This document shows positions 1-11,783 of a stretch of 64,000 nucleotides of DNA, one piece after another. The position numbers and the translations under genes were made by a program. How positions within the stretch are numbered: position 1 is the stretch's first letter; each line of letters begins with the position of its first letter. The stretch spans positions 32,202,012 to 32,266,011 of the forward strand of contig CP154954.1 of assembly GCA_039621445.1 (NCBI GenBank), in the 5' to 3' direction. The notes under the pieces were generated by a model that was given only the letters and a program-made list of their open reading frames with translations, ran no database searches and was not told the DNA's origin. The stretch is from Euglena gracilis. Lineage: Eukaryota; Euglenida; Euglenophyceae; Euglenales.

Positions 1-267
1 GCCGACCAGCCGCCGAAGGACGGCGCTGCCCTTTTTTGGGGGTCAGGGGGGGGGGGCAACTTTTGGAAGTTCCACCTGTGCACCAGTGGTGTCTGATGGC
101 TTTGGGGGACACCCATTGCTGCCTGGCCTGACTGTCACGTGCGAAGGTGGCTGTCCTTCTCGGGGGGGGCATTTTATGACTGTTCTCAAAGCCCCTGGGG
201 TTCCTCCACGGAACCTCAGCTTGGGGTGTAGGTTGGAATATCCCCAAAGGGTGCCTTGCAGAACCAC

Positions 268-353
268 ATGGGGCGTCCGGGAAGGACGGGAAGAGCAGCG
301 CCCGCCGAGACATGAGGCCCAGCCCGCCGGGGTCCTCCAGCGGAGTGGGCTTG
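268..353 (-). CDS. Candidate exon at the window edge (minus strand, PTPLEDPGGLGLMSRRALLF)
   Basis: After GACCCCAG the minus strand encodes KPTPLEDPGGLGLMSRRAL, LFPSFPDAP and reaches a GT donor (CCCCAT|GTGG) in phase 1. The composition is balanced and protein-like, unlike the Pro/Ala island upstream. A further GC-rich snippet at 1-30 (minus: SAVLRRLVG after an AG) suggests another exon crossing the window start. Confidence 0.45.
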
Positions 354-644
354 CTGGGGTCTGGCCGGGTCTGGGCCATAGCATTGCTTAATAACCAGCC
401 TGGGGGGGTGGGCAGGGGAGGTTTATTCACCAGCCCACTTTCAACCCCCCCGGGTGGGGACTGGGGGATCACTCCAGCCACTCAAGACAAACTGGTTCAA
501 AACCTCACGCTGATCAACGTCAAAAAAGCTTTCATTTACATCGCGGGGCACTTGCGGCCGACCCCACCCACTCCGAGGGGTCCGGGGCCCAAAAACCAGT
601 CAGCCATCCCCTTGGGGGGGTCCAGCGCATCCCGAGCAATGCAG

Positions 645-947
645 TGGTCCGGGCCGCGGCCTGGGCCGCCCCAACGGGCCGCTGGGCCGGGGGTGGCTGG
701 GTCGACGGGGGCGGGGGGTCCGGCTGGTGGACGCCGTGGAGGCGGCGGGAGGCGAGCCCGAGGCCGAGGCCCGGGTCGGCCGGTGTGGCGCTGCCCGGGG
801 CGGGGCGGGCCAGCGGGGCGACGGCGGAGGCGCGGCCGGGGCCGGCGGGGGCCGGGGCGGGGCGGGGCTGGGGAGGGGGGGCGGCGGAGGGGGACGGGGG
901 GAGGGGCCGGCCGGCCAGGCTGGCGGAGAGGTCGGGGGCCGGGGCGG
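645..947 (-). CDS. Candidate Pro/Ala-rich exon (minus strand)
   Basis: An acceptor CACGTCAG leads in phase 1 into APAPDLSASLAGRPLPPSPS and a long Pro/Ala-rich stretch. All frames on both strands are open because GC content is extreme, so coding status rests on the acceptor, strand and context only. The donor is not identified. It may be a disordered linker of the minus-strand gene. Confidence 0.3.
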
Positions 948-953
948 CTGACG

Positions 954-2600
954 TGCGGTGTGGCCCCAAAGTGCCCCGGGCATACACGTGGGTCTGTTTG
1001 CTGGGGGGGCATCCATGGGTAGAGAGGAGGGAGGGGAATACATGGGGGGGGGCTGGTGCACACGACAGGGTTCTACGGGGATGTACTACTACTATGTCCG
1101 CAGCGGCCGGGACAAAGAGGAAACAAAGGGCCGACATGAAGTTTCGCAGGAAAGCAGGGTCTTTCATCCTTCGGGGGCTGCCTGTCTGAATCAATTCCAC
1201 CCACCCCAGTAATCCCCCCAGTGGGGGATGGTGGTGTGTGCTTTGCCTTTTGGCCACAACAAGGATGGATATTGGATATCGGCCCATATCGGGTTTATCG
1301 AAAACCTTGAATTTATGGGGTCCCAAAAAAATATCGTGAAATATCGGCTTTTATTGGGGGGGGGGGCAACGTACTTTTTTGTTCTCTCTTTTTTTGGGGC
1401 GACTTTGGGATTCTCCAAATCACAAAAATGAGGATATCGGGGCACAAAATGATCATATCGGTTTTATCAACCTTTATCGACGATATCGGGGCTTCAATCC
1501 ATCCAAATTTATCGCGACCTCCAAAAACCAATATCAATATCCATCCTTGGCTACGATAGTTTGCTGCTGCCAAAGCACAGTGACACAGAGCAGCCCCGGA
1601 GAAGAGCTGACAGGTGGACGGTTGGGCAGGGGGGCGAGGGCGGTGGACTTAGCTGGTGCACGCATAGGAGATGGCATCGAGGGGATGGGAGGGGGACCGC
1701 CTTGAAGACATGGGGTGAAACTGGGACTGTGCGTGTGCGTAAGAACTCCAATGCAACGATGAAGAGACCATCTCACATGGATGAAATCATACGCACACAC
1801 ATGTTTGCTTAACCTTGATTTGTGAAAAGGTGTTAAATACTCATTCGTTTATGGACACACACAATTACTACCTAACCGCCCCCCCCCCCCCCATACCGAA
1901 AGAAACACTGAAGGAAATAATAAACCCCCCCGTATTATTATCTAGACATTCGGAATTGGGGTCCAGGGGGGTTGATTATTTTGGGGGGGGTTCGTTACTT
2001 GGGCGAAATTTTCGAAGTCAAACATGCACCACCAAGAGGCAATACAGGGGACTTTTTTTGGGCATTTTGGGGCTCCTTTGAAAATGGACGAACTTTGGAA
2101 CATAATTTCTGCACCAATTTCCTCCATGTTTGTGTTTCTTTTTTAACCATTCTGTTGATTTCCCCTCTTCATTGCCTTTATGGTTGTCGGGGGATTATTA
2201 TTTGGGGATTTTTTGGGGGTTACAATTTACATTTCCATGCACACCTGCTGAAAAAAAAAGGTGCTCTGCCAACCTCCAATTTTTTGAAAGTTGTCCAACA
2301 ACCCAAAGCCCCTACAAGTGAAGAGTACCTGAAAGGGGAATTTCAATTTCTTGAATACTGAAGGGTTTTGGTTTTGACCCCGAGGGGGGACACACTTCTC
2401 TGCCTCTCTGCAAAAAAAATCCCTGCTCAACCCTGGCACCTCCACCCTCACTTGCTTGTGAACAACGAGCACAAACAAACAAAAATTATGCATTTGTGTC
2501 CATGTGGGTGCTTGCATGCACACGTGAGGTCATGCGTGCGCCTGTGCCATGTGTATCTGCGTGTGACAAACACAGTCGGCCCGATAGTTGGTCAACGGGG
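954..2600. other. Non-coding stretch with dispersed short TATCG repeats
   Basis: No exon-like segment was found. At about 1,260-1,520 the pentamer TATCG recurs many times (GGATATCGG, CATATCGGG, TTTATCGA), much denser than elsewhere. C and G homopolymers mark small foldback sequences near 1,350, 1,880 and 1,980. The stretch is probably intron or intergenic sequence. Confidence 0.5.
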
Positions 2601-2612
2601 TCCATTCAGGAC

Positions 2613-2846
2613 GTCCCCGGTGCTGCCGAAGCTGCCCGGCAGGCTGCGGTGGGCGGAGCCGCCCCCCGGGGACGCCCGGTCCGCCCACACCCCCGGCGCG
2701 GAGGGGGCGGAGCCCGTCCGCGGCCCGCCGGCCGCCTCCTCCCGCGACGACCCGAGCGCGCCGAACGTGCGGGAACGCTCGCCGAGGCTGCGGCTGGCGG
2801 AGGACGGGCGGAGGGCGGGCCATCCGAGGCCGACCCCCGACGCCAT
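2613..2846 (-). CDS. Candidate Ser/Gly/Arg-rich exon (minus strand)
   Basis: The GC-rich island has one frame with protein-like composition, reading SASRSLGERSRTFGALGSSR and GGSAHRSLPGSFGSTGD, ending at a possible donor GAC|GTCCTG. The upper limit given is an ATG in the same frame; an acceptor CGCCAG inside the segment is an alternative start. It looks like a disordered, phosphorylatable tail. Other frames are open too because of GC bias. Confidence 0.4.
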
Positions 2847-3350
2847 GTTGTGCACAACGATGGCACATGCTGGACATGGATGTGGGGCGGTGTTTTTTTT
2901 TTGGCTGTGGGTAGACAGAAGGTGGAGTGGAGGACGGAACACCAGCCAGCCGTCACCAACCCTGGCAGGTGGATGGGGTCGGACCCCCCCCCCCCTGAGG
3001 GGTGGGACCCCTACCGCCTAAACAGTGGCGTGGTCAAAATGAAGGATTTTGGGCGTTGGGCTGAAAAATCCCCCCATATGGACCCAAACTGCAATTTTGG
3101 GCAGGTGTTGGGCAAAATTCGTCAAAATTGCCAAAAAAAATTCGGTGTAAAGCGCCGGAAGCTGAAAATTGAGGGTCTGACTACCTCCCTGGGATCGGTC
3201 CAGACACTTTGGCTGGTGGGGCGGCCAAGGAGGGGGTAGATCCACTACCTAAAGCCGTGGCACCCTCCTAGCCCCGAACCCTGGTCCCCGACCGCAACCC
3301 CAGCTGAGTTTGCACCTTGGGGGGGGGGGGGTTGGGCCCGCCCTCGGCAC

Positions 3351-3407
3351 TGACTGCAGTTCGATGTCGGTCGGCCGGCCTCCGCCCATTGACTCCAGCA
3401 GGCTGGC
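3351..3407 (-). CDS. Candidate 19-codon exon (minus strand, ASLLESMGGGRPTDIELQS)
   Basis: Bounded by an acceptor GCCTGCAG and a donor TCA|GTGCCG, the segment encodes ASLLESMGGGRPTDIELQS in phase 0, compatible with the phase-0 end proposed for the exon at 5.6 kb. It is a GC-rich island next to a 500-bp TA/TG microsatellite. Its shortness keeps confidence moderate. Confidence 0.4.
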
Positions 3408-3499
3408 CTGCAGGCCTGCCGGACACTCCCGGCCCCGCGGCGACGCCCTCCCATCAACAACAGCAGCAGCCACCCCCAACCTCCCAATCCTCGAAATAC

Positions 3500-4017
3500 A
3501 TATGCTGTGTATAATGTGTATGTATATGTGTATATGTATATGTATATGTACATGTATGTACACGTATATGTACACATGTACATATACGTATACGTATACA
3601 CATATGAATATTTGTATATATATACGTATATACATATACGTATATATATACATATACGTATACACATATGAATATGTGTATATGTATATGTATATGCATA
3701 TGCATATGTATATGTGTATGTGTATAGGTATGTGTATGTGCATATGTTTATGCATATGTATACGTATATGCATACGTGCATGTATATGTTTTTTTGCATA
3801 TACTTATGTGTGTATATGTATATGCATACGTGTATATGTATTTTTTACTTATATGTATTTGTATGTGTACATGTATATGTATCTGTATATATATCTGTAT
3901 CTGTATCTGTATTCATATACGTATATGCATATGTGCATGAATCTGAACATATATATATATATATATCTGCATCTGTATCTGTATAATATATGTATATGTA
4001 CATGTATATGCACATGT
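3500..4017. repeat. TA/TG-rich microsatellite (TATGTA/CATATG variants)
   Basis: About 500 bp of imperfect hexamers such as GTATAT, ATACGT and CATATG. Alternating purine-pyrimidine gives many self-complementary blocks. Open frames across it are artefacts of the repeat. It is the landing site of the small element at 4,018-4,144. Confidence 0.9.
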
Positions 4018-4144
4018 GGCAGGCGGGTAGCAGGGGTGCCCGGGGGCCCCCCTGCTACCCGCGACCCTGCACTGGGTTAGGGTTAGGGTTAACAGGCCCC
4101 GCGGGTAGCAGGCCCCCCCGGGGGGGGGCTGCTACCCACTTGCC
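4018..4144. mobile_element. Small TIR element in a microsatellite, with TTAGGG repeats (GGCAGG family)
   Basis: The 127-bp element begins GGCAGGCGGGTAGCAG and ends with the inverted CTGCTACCCACTTGCC. Inside are inverted blocks around GGGGCCCCCC and a telomere-like run (GGTTAGGGTTAGGGTTA). Both sides are TA/TG microsatellite. The same design recurs at 46.5, 47.1 and 48.2 kb, indicating a family of non-autonomous elements that targets TA-rich repeats. No coding capacity. Confidence 0.6.
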
Positions 4145-4499
4145 GTATATGTATACGGGGACAATTGTATGTGAAATATTAAATAAAGTTTTGGACGAAG
4201 ACTGCAGATCCAAATTATTTTAGTGCTTTTTAATTTTTTTCCTTTGTAGGACTTGTATTGTGCTCTTGAACATTTGGTCTGTTATCTAAATCTGGTTGTG
4301 GTTACGCTTATGCACCACAAGTGAGTCGATGCGGTAGCGATGTGCATCAACCCTCCCAAATGAGAACCTGTGGACTGCCAACAGTAAGACTATCCCAAAA
4401 GTTCAGACCCCTGGCGGCACCAGGTGCCAGAGGTGATGAAGGTGTTCTTTGGACTTTTATCGAAAATCCAAATCCCAACTTCAGGCGCACAAAAGACAA

Positions 4500-4505
4500 A
4501 TATAT

Positions 4506-4552
<47 letters not shown>

Positions 4553-4565
4553 TGTATATATATAA
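4500..4565. repeat. (TA)n microsatellite
   Basis: Nearly pure TA dinucleotides with a few interruptions. Confidence 0.95.
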
Positions 4566-4734
4566 AAATTGGGATAGTCAAGCCCTGGCTTGCCGGGTTG
4601 CGAAAACTTTATTATCACTGACTGCCAGGGGGTTTCACAGCCTGGGGAGCTGCTTGCTGGGGAAAATGAGTGCTGGCTGGGAGCCCCCCCCCCCCCAGGA
4701 AAAAAAGGTAGGGTCTGGACAAAAAAAATTCCCT

Positions 4735-4857
4735 GATACATATGCATATGCACATACATATACATATGCGTATGCATAAACACATACATATACATTTACA
4801 TACACACCTATGCATATATATACATATACATATACGTATAGACATATACATATACAC

Positions 4858-4912
<55 letters not shown>

Positions 4913-5035
4913 ACATATACATACACATGTACATACACAAATATGTATGCATATATGGATGCGGATACGTACACACGTGCATTCACAAATACATATACAC
5001 ATACACACATTACATTATACGTACACACACATGCA
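4735..5035. repeat. (CATATA)n microsatellite
   Basis: Tandem CATATA and TACACA hexamers, purest at 4,840-4,925. On the opposite strand it resembles the 3.5-kb microsatellite, so the two are inverted relative to one another. Confidence 0.9.
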
Positions 5036-5097
5036 TGTAAACCAAATTCAAACTTTTTTTCACGCTTGTGTCCAATTTCCACCAGGTGCTCCGCACA

Positions 5098-5170
5098 ATG
5101 CTGTTGGTGCCATCAGGCGCAGCCGCGGCCGAGGCAGCTTGCCAGGGATTGTTTGGGCCACAGACATTCC
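5098..5170 (-). CDS. Weak candidate exon (minus strand, MSVAQTIPGKLPRPRLRLMA)
   Basis: Between a CACCACCAG acceptor and a donor CCTG|GTGGAA the minus strand reads MSVAQTIPGKLPRPRLRLMA then PTALCGAP. The opposite strand is also open. Its phases (1 to 1) do not fit directly between the neighbouring candidates. It may simply be unique intron sequence. Confidence 0.2.
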
Positions 5171-5625
5171 TGGTGGTGGGCCATTGAGGCCGGGGCTAGG
5201 CGAAAACACAATCCACCCCCAAAATCTAAAGCGGTGCCTGAAACGTTGAAAATAAAACCGAAAACGTTGAAACACCAAACATTGGAAACCAGACAAGTTT
5301 AATCAACAAAAAAAATGCCAGGAGTCAATGAATTTCTGGCACAGAAAAAATGTGCGAGAAAAGAACAGGGCTTTCAATGGTTTGGAACATAAATCCTAAG
5401 CTAGGAATGCGTGAAAAATTTTCACTTGCTCTGAGGACAACGGTGGACTACCAAATTTTATCAAGCATTTACTTTAGACCCTCATTTGGGGGAATCGGAC
5501 TAGATGTTTTCAGAAGGCTGCGCCCACGCTCAGGCACCCACCCCCACCCCCCCACCCCCATTCTCACCACCCCCACACCACACCCAAACCCACACCCCCA
5601 CCCACGCACCCACCCACACACAGAC

Positions 5626-5813
5626 CGCCCCTCCCCGGGCGAACTGCTGGTCCAGCCTCCGGTGCAGGGCCTCCAGCCGCTTCTCCGGGGGCAGCTGCGC
5701 CTCCCGCTGGGCGGTGCGCCGCGCCTGGGTCTCCCGCCGCCGCTGCATCCGCCGGATGCGGTCCGCCACGCCGCCCCACTCCTCCGCCGGTGTGCCGGCC
5801 GGCGGACCGGGGC
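5626..5813 (-). CDS. Exon: strongly helical Arg-rich segment (minus strand)
   Basis: After CCCGCACAG the minus strand reads PGPPAGTPAEEWGGVADRI, RRMQRRRETQARRTAQREAQ and LPPEKRLEALHRRLDQQFAR, an almost uninterrupted charged helix likely to form a coiled coil. It starts in phase 1 and runs 62 codons to a GT donor within GGGGCG|GTCTGT. Composition resembles the 13.7-kb exon, supporting the same gene. The 5.6-kb gap to the exon at 11.5 kb contains the long dispersed repeat at 8.7-10.6 kb. Confidence 0.55.
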
Positions 5814-5899
5814 CTGTGCGGGGGAAGGTGGGGGGAGCAAAGCCTGCCACTGTCCCCCGCGCAGTTTTGCTTAAAGACCGAGGTCTTTAAGCAAACCAT

Positions 5900-6880
5900 T
5901 TTCCGAGCCAATGGGGAAAAAAGCCACTGGCTAGACCCCTCGGCTGAAACCCCCTGAAATGGGGGAAAAAAGCTCCTCCGGCGCTGTGTGTCAGAGGCAG
6001 AAATGGGACTTTCAGGGCGTTGTTGGGCTAATTTTGTTCAAAAAAATCCCGAATTGCCAAAAACGGTCATTTGGGGCAGGCGTTGGGCTGTCAAAAAAAT
6101 CCACAAACTGGCCCTGCTGGCGCACCCCCCCCAGGGGTCCACTAGAAATTCCACAAGCCAAATTTGAACTTGCTGCAGTCGAGCCCCCCCCCCCTGCTGA
6201 GGGGTACTGCAGACCCTTGAGCAGAAGCCTGGTCCCTCACCCCCCACCCCACCAAGGCTGGTGGAGACTTAAAGGTGGGGGGTTTCCCTCCCGCCCAGCC
6301 CAGTGCAGGCCAAACTGCACAAAGCGCACCCCAAAATGTCATTTGTGTTTTTTTATGTTTTTTTGGATTTTAGGATCTTTTCTTAGCTTTATGAGCAAAG
6401 AAAAAAATATCGAAAACAATTCAAAGATCAAGATTTTTGACACAAGATTTTTTCTTCAAAGCAATACTAGAAAAACCACAAAAATATTTAAAAAAATTGC
6501 ACTTAAAGTGCAATTTTATTCATTTTATTCAATGACACTTTTATCTATTTTCACTCCACATTTTCTTTATTATTGGCTTTTAAAAAAAAACGGCGAAAGA
6601 AAGGGTTCCTGAATTTTTATGGATTTACGGCAGCCCCATGACACAAAACCCCAACGTCGCCCAAATGGAGCTCAAAAAACCCAGACGACAATCCAACAAA
6701 CGACCAAACACGAAACTGTGGAACAAATATCTGTGGGGTTTAGCAGCTCTGCATTTTTGCGCATTAAAAAACACCTCTGGAAATGGGGTGGATTTCCTGA
6801 TTTGCTCAGACCAGGGTTTTTCAAGAGAGAATTGTCTGTTGTTCACCTTTTGATTTTATTTTTGCACTGCGGTGCATAAA
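5900..6880. other. Non-coding: foldback-like repeat then AT-rich sequence
   Basis: Bases 5,900-6,340 show the building blocks of the small elements (G and C runs facing each other, ACTTAAAGG-like ends) without recognisable target duplications. From 6,340 to 6,880 the sequence is AT-rich and has no exon-like segment. Confidence 0.4.
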
Positions 6881-6893
6881 TTTTGGTTGGCTT

Positions 6894-7011
6894 AATTTTG
6901 TCTTCCTAGCAAACCACATGGCAGGTTGAAGCAATTGTGCTTTGGTGCCAAGAATTTTGTCTTCCTAGCAAACCACATGGCAGGTTGAAGCAATTGTGCT
7001 TTGGTGCCAAG
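6894..7011. repeat. Exact tandem duplication, 59-bp unit x2
   Basis: The unit starting AATTTTGTCTTCCTAGCAAA and ending GGTGCCAAG occurs at 6,894-6,952 and again, identical, at 6,953-7,011. Perfect identity implies a recent event or an assembly duplication. Confidence 0.9.
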
Positions 7012-8689
7012 CAATGCCACATTTTCTTCGTCTTGGCTGTTGTATGTCTGTGCGTGTTTGCACTTTTCTTTTTGCCCATGGACGCCTCAATGAGCCCGTG
7101 TCTTTCGTGTTTCGCCGAGTTTTGTCAATTTGTTTTTGTTGACGGATCACGTGCCACATTGGTTATTTTTTTTAAATGTATTTTTGCTTCGTCCCCTTTG
7201 CCCAATATTGGACCAAGGCAGAAACAGCGCCCTCACCAATCTATGGTATGCTGATTTGTGGACCGCCAAGAGATTTAGACTAGGGCTGGATAGAGGTAGA
7301 GGTCGAGGTCAAAACCTCTACCTTTATCTGACCCACCTCCACCTCAACCTCTACCTCTATGTCACCTCTATGTCCATAAAATGTCATAAAATGGCACAAA
7401 AAAGGGTCATAAAACACCCCAAAATGCCTCAAATGTGGCAAGTCTCATCAAAACACATCCAATTAGGGTCGGAATGAGAATGAGAAATATTATCCAGGTG
7501 GGTGGTTTTGAAAGTTGTCATCAGAGATATGTGAAATGACCCCAAAAATGAGCAAAAGTGTGCAAAGTGAGCAAGCACAGAACCGAAAGCACATTCCACA
7601 CATGTGGAATCCAGCGCCAACTTGTATCGCATAGATGCCCATGGAATCTATTGAACAAATTGCTTTGTGAATTTTTTCGAAAATCTTTCCAAATGAGCGA
7701 AAATGGTCACAAAGATAAAGAATGGCATAAAGCATCAGCTAAAAAAATGCACACAAAAAACAAAATGGTGTAAAATGACCTGAAATATTTTGCACTTGCT
7801 CATTTTGACCAAGCAAAGCCCAAAAGCCCCAAATCAGCTCAATATTGACCCAAATTTGTCAAAATGGCCCCAGATTCACAAAAACCGAATCCAAATCGCC
7901 AAAATGGGCATAATATCAGAGACAAGTGAAATAATCCCTCATAAATCCAAAAAAATGACGTGGTTCGGGCTTGAAGAACATGGGTGTGTGAGGGGGAGAT
8001 GAACCAACAGAATCACCCCTTGGCAACCCTGTCGCTGCACCAGACCACACCCTGAAACACCTGCAGGGGGGCAGTTCCCCCTCACTGAAGGACGTGAATT
8101 CTTGCCTTGACACCTGCCGTCGCTGAGCCCAGGGTTTTCCACGCTGCTCTTGGAACAACGCTGGCAGCAACCGGCCCATCACCTCCGCCGGGTGGGGGAC
8201 GGTTGCACGTGCGTTGTGAGGTGCTCCACACGTTCATAAAAGCAGCATAGGCTGGGCTGGGCACTGGACTGCAGCAGGTGAAGTCGAATGCGCAGGCGCG
8301 CATTCTGTTTTGTTCAATGACTTGACGACACCTGCAGCACCGCCCCAGAGCATGCATGGCAGCACACAGCCAATGGCCGCACTGACCAACCTTACGTTGG
8401 GCTGCAGTGCATGGTGCAAGGAGCACTGTGCCCCACAATTAGGGTCAAAGCAGGGGATTGCGTCTGGTTCCACACACATGGTGCTCACGGGGTTGGCACC
8501 TTGAGAGTGAAACACGCCTATCACCACCTTCGGCATCATTCCCAAAAACGGTCTGTAAACACAGAATTATTTCACAATCAAAATGGACTCAAAGAAGTGA
8601 ACGCGATTGGACAGTCCTTGACCAAAAATTCTCCAGGCCCTTGAGACCGTGAGTCAGGCACAAGCACATCACAAAAGAAAACGACCGAT
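7012..8689. other. Non-coding stretch, AT-rich, with a small CCTCTA hairpin
   Basis: No exon-like segments. At 7,285-7,375 GAGGT-rich and ACCTCT-rich halves face each other and could form a hairpin. Bases 7,380-7,960 are A-rich low-complexity sequence. A CG-rich palindromic hexamer cluster of the long-repeat type appears near 8,295. Confidence 0.4.
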
Positions 8690-10629
8690 AGAACCGACAA
8701 TTTTTCCCTTCCTGCTTGTTCTGTGTATTCCACTGTGTCGCACCATGGACAATGGATGAGAAAGGGACTTCAGTGCCCAAGGAAATTCCTCAGTGACGGG
8801 CACCCTAATTCCCAACTGCGGTCAGCAGTCTTTCATGGCATGAGTGAAAAGACGGTGAATGCACACATGCGCAAAAAAGCGTCTTGTGCCTTTCTTTGAA
8901 TTACAGCCACACTGCTGAATTTTGTACACCCAGGTGGGCCTGCCACCACCCACGCTCACTCCCCCCCCACCAGGCCTGGGTTTAAAACCACATGGCTGAA
9001 ATATAGACCTCCCTGTGAGGATCGAATGGTGTCCGAGGACAAAGCAACCCTGAAGCGAAACACGGCAGGGGAGGACCACCGCCTGTGGCCTTGTTGGCAA
9101 CAAACGTCACCCACCACACAGATCCCTTTTTTATCATGTACTCAGAGTCGACGCTCCAGCACTCAAAGCCACACAACCCCTGGCCGCTGTGAAGACCAAG
9201 GAAAGCACATATGAAGACACTTTCTCCACACACCCCATCTGCAATGGTTGCAGTCAAACATGGCACATCGGGGTGAATGCGCACATGTGCATTCCCTTCT
9301 TGTGTCTCACCTTAAGGCACCCTGGTAGGAGGTTGCTATGCAGGGCCATGCCAAACAACTCAGCACACAAGGTGGAGGCAGCCCAGGAGACGTCAACCCT
9401 ACTGGCGGCATCCACCTTTGCAATGAGATGCCTCTGAAATCGCTAACAAAAAGGGTGTAGCCCTGTCACAATGCTGCGCTAGCACTGGGTTCAGGAGTGC
9501 AAGACACAGCTCCCCACAACACAGAGAATGCGCACATGCGCACTCCCCCTCACGGAATGCGCAGGTGCGCACTCTTGTGGATGCCCAGCGCTGCTCCCCT
9601 CCTGCTTTTCTGCAGATAGAATCACAGCCAGCCAGCGAAGGAATGGCCTCAAGAGTGCGCACGTGCGCATTCTTGTGCCTCATGCAACCTCGGAGAGGAG
9701 CCATTTTATGTTGTTTGTGAGGGCTGTTCTGGTGGGTGTAGTCTGTGGCAAAAAGAATTGAAGTGGGGCTGCGTTCTGTAGCTTTTAAAACCAGTGACAC
9801 ACAAGAAAGGAGTGCAAACCAGCCCCCCCCCCCTCCATACCCAGCAGCCCATCCCAAACGTCAGACCTAAACACAGGTGGTCGCACATGGTGATGTGCCG
9901 TGGTGCCTATGAGAAGGCATGCGGGACGGACTGCGGGTGCCACTGGAGGGATGCTGTGCCTGCATGTGTCAAGGAGGGGCGCAGTGCACCGTGTGCAATG
10001 CAAACAGCAGGCAGCCTAACGAAAGGTAACGAGCCCTCCCCTACAGACATCTGGTGTGGATTTAAACATACCCTCCCCACCACTCTCTGAATGCAGACTA
10101 CAGGCACAGAACAAACCTTCGCTAGCGCCCCCTTGTGCCCTGCTTCCAACACAGGGTACAGAACCTCCCCTCCAGTCTAACCGTAGAGACCACAATGCCC
10201 CCTTCCCACCCCCACCCCCAGGAGCCACAATAACTGAAACTTCAGGAAAAGTCCGGGAGGGGAGGGGGGTGAATGCACACCTGCGCATTCACTGGGCACC
10301 ACAAAACAGGGGGGACAGCGACAGGTACAACAGCTTCACCTGACGAGGGTTCGCCCTTGCGATACAGCGTTTCGTGTCGCACCAACTTCGGCAGACGGGG
10401 GTTTCCACACGGTCGGCGGAGGTGGTAAACCGTCATTTTCAAAACGAAAAAAGTCGGTTTACCCAGAAAAAAACCCGGGGGTCGAAAGCAGTGGTACTAA
10501 TTTTGGTACCACGGGTTCCAGCTGACGGGTGCGCCGCCCCGTCAAGTGATGGCGACACATTTGGTCAAAAAAGAATGTGCAGGTGCGTAAAAAGCCACCA
10601 AAAATGAAAAGTGCATTCCCGGCCGTTTA
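8690..10629. repeat. Long dispersed repeat, copy A (inverted copy at 51,976-56,320)
   Basis: About 1.9 kb matching, on the opposite strand and clearly diverged, the blocks at 51,976-53,110, 54,890-54,983 and 55,673-56,320. Shared landmarks are TTCCACTGTGTCGCACCATG near 8,740, GCAGGGCCATGCCAAACAAC near 9,345 and TCATTTTCAAAACGAAAAAA near 10,440. It holds repeated palindromes of the type GAATGCGCACATGCGCATTC every 100-300 bp. No intact open frame was recognised. It could be an old non-LTR or DNA element remnant, or a segmental duplication. Confidence 0.75.
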
Positions 10630-11430
10630 AATAAACATTCCAAGACACACTTCTTAAAGGCGTCAAAGCAAAGCTTAAAATTTAATAAAATCCCACTTCT
10701 TTTGTTGCCTTGCTTTTTTTGTGTCCTTTTTGAGCAAATAAAAAGAAAACTAACCAGAAAAAAGTTCAGAAATGGGAGAAAATAAAATAATAATAAAATA
10801 ATAAAATATAAATAAACGGGAACAAATGAAATATAAATACATCTGTTCAAACCTTCAAAAGTTAAACTACCGAGAAAAAAGATCGATGTCGATGGGGGGG
10901 GGGGCAGGCACCCAGGAAAGCGAGGGGCACACCGTGGCTCGGGACAGGCTGTGGCGCACTGTCGTTCATCCAGGCATGAACCGTGCGGCTGGCGTCGGTT
11001 ACAGGGCGCTGACCGGTCTTCCCCCAACCTCAACGTGTCTTGGCCTGTTTTTCAGTCGTTTCGGTTGGTTCGTTGGCTCAGCCGGTACAGCGTTTCCAAT
11101 GCATCATAATGGATGGCGAAAAAGAAACGATGAAAATTTCAGATCAGCGGAAAATGCGGTATGCAGAAGATGGCATGAGCGGAAAATCGAATGTTGAAAA
11201 GATTCCAAACCTTCTGTCTGTGAAATTCAAATTTTAAACTGAATTAGGAGTCACCAAAACAGAATTCTGAATTTTCAAACAACAAGTGGTGAACTTCACA
11301 GAAAGCGTGATGAATTTCTATAAAAACTTTTTTGGAAGGACTGGGAGGGTGGTTCTCTGGGTCAACCCTGGGTGTTTGGGTCGGGTGGGGGCGGCAGGCT
11401 GGGCGGGGCCCCCGGCCCCGGCATCGGCGA
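10630..11430. other. Non-coding AT-rich stretch, presumably intron
   Basis: Dominated by A-rich low-complexity sequence (AATAAAATAA repeats at 10,780-10,830). The plus-strand open frame at 10,826-11,197 has no domain and crosses repeat-like sequence. I see nothing coding. Confidence 0.4.
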
Positions 11431-11431
11431 C

Positions 11432-11581
11432 GGGGCAGGCGGCGGTGGGTTGCGGCGGAGGTACTCCTCCATGGGGGTGGGGGCGGCGGGGTCCGGTGGG
11501 GGCCGGTCCAGGCCATGGGCCGCCATCGCCTGCGCCAACACCGTCGACACGTTGACGGCCGGCCACCGGGCGAGCGCTTTG
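11432..11581 (-). CDS. Exon of the minus-strand gene (KALARWPAVNVSTVLAQAMA), Pro-rich end
   Basis: The acceptor is a long C tract ending CAG. The exon starts in phase 2 and encodes KALARWPAVNVSTVLAQAMA, AHGLDRPPPDPAAPTPMEEY and LRRN before turning proline-rich. The 3' end is not fixed: a GT donor at the given limit leaves phase 2, while the next candidate exon (5.8 kb) needs phase 1. The open frame continues to a stop near 11,362. The upstream intron is only 143 bp. Confidence 0.6.
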
Positions 11582-11724
11582 CTGGGGGGGGGGGCAGGGC
11601 GGTCCACCACGAAGAAAAGAAAGCCCGTCTTCTTCCGCCGTCGCCCAGCCTTCTTCTTCCCCACACCACACCCGTCGTCGTCATCACGGGGGGGAGTATG
11701 ACAAGCACCGCCCGGGGCAGGTAC

Positions 11725-11783
11725 CTCTCCTCGTCAAACGCCACCTCCACCCGGCCGTACAGCTCCGCGTCGTCGTCCTCCAG
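11725..11783 (-). CDS. Short acidic exon of the minus-strand gene (LEDDDAELYGRVEVAFDEE)
   Basis: A strong acceptor (TCCCCCTCCAG) is followed in phase 0 by LEDDDAELYGRVEVAFDEE and a GT donor (GAGAG|GTACCT) in phase 2. Joining it to the next exon creates a serine codon across the junction and keeps the frame. The acidic stretch contrasts with the basic exons upstream. The preceding intron is about 1.6 kb, spans 11,784-13,383, and contains several repeat elements. Confidence 0.65.

Noticed and set aside
644-1189. Plus-strand GC-rich frames at the left end
   Set aside because: High GC opens every frame; the minus strand has the acceptor-like signals and the neighbouring minus-strand exons.
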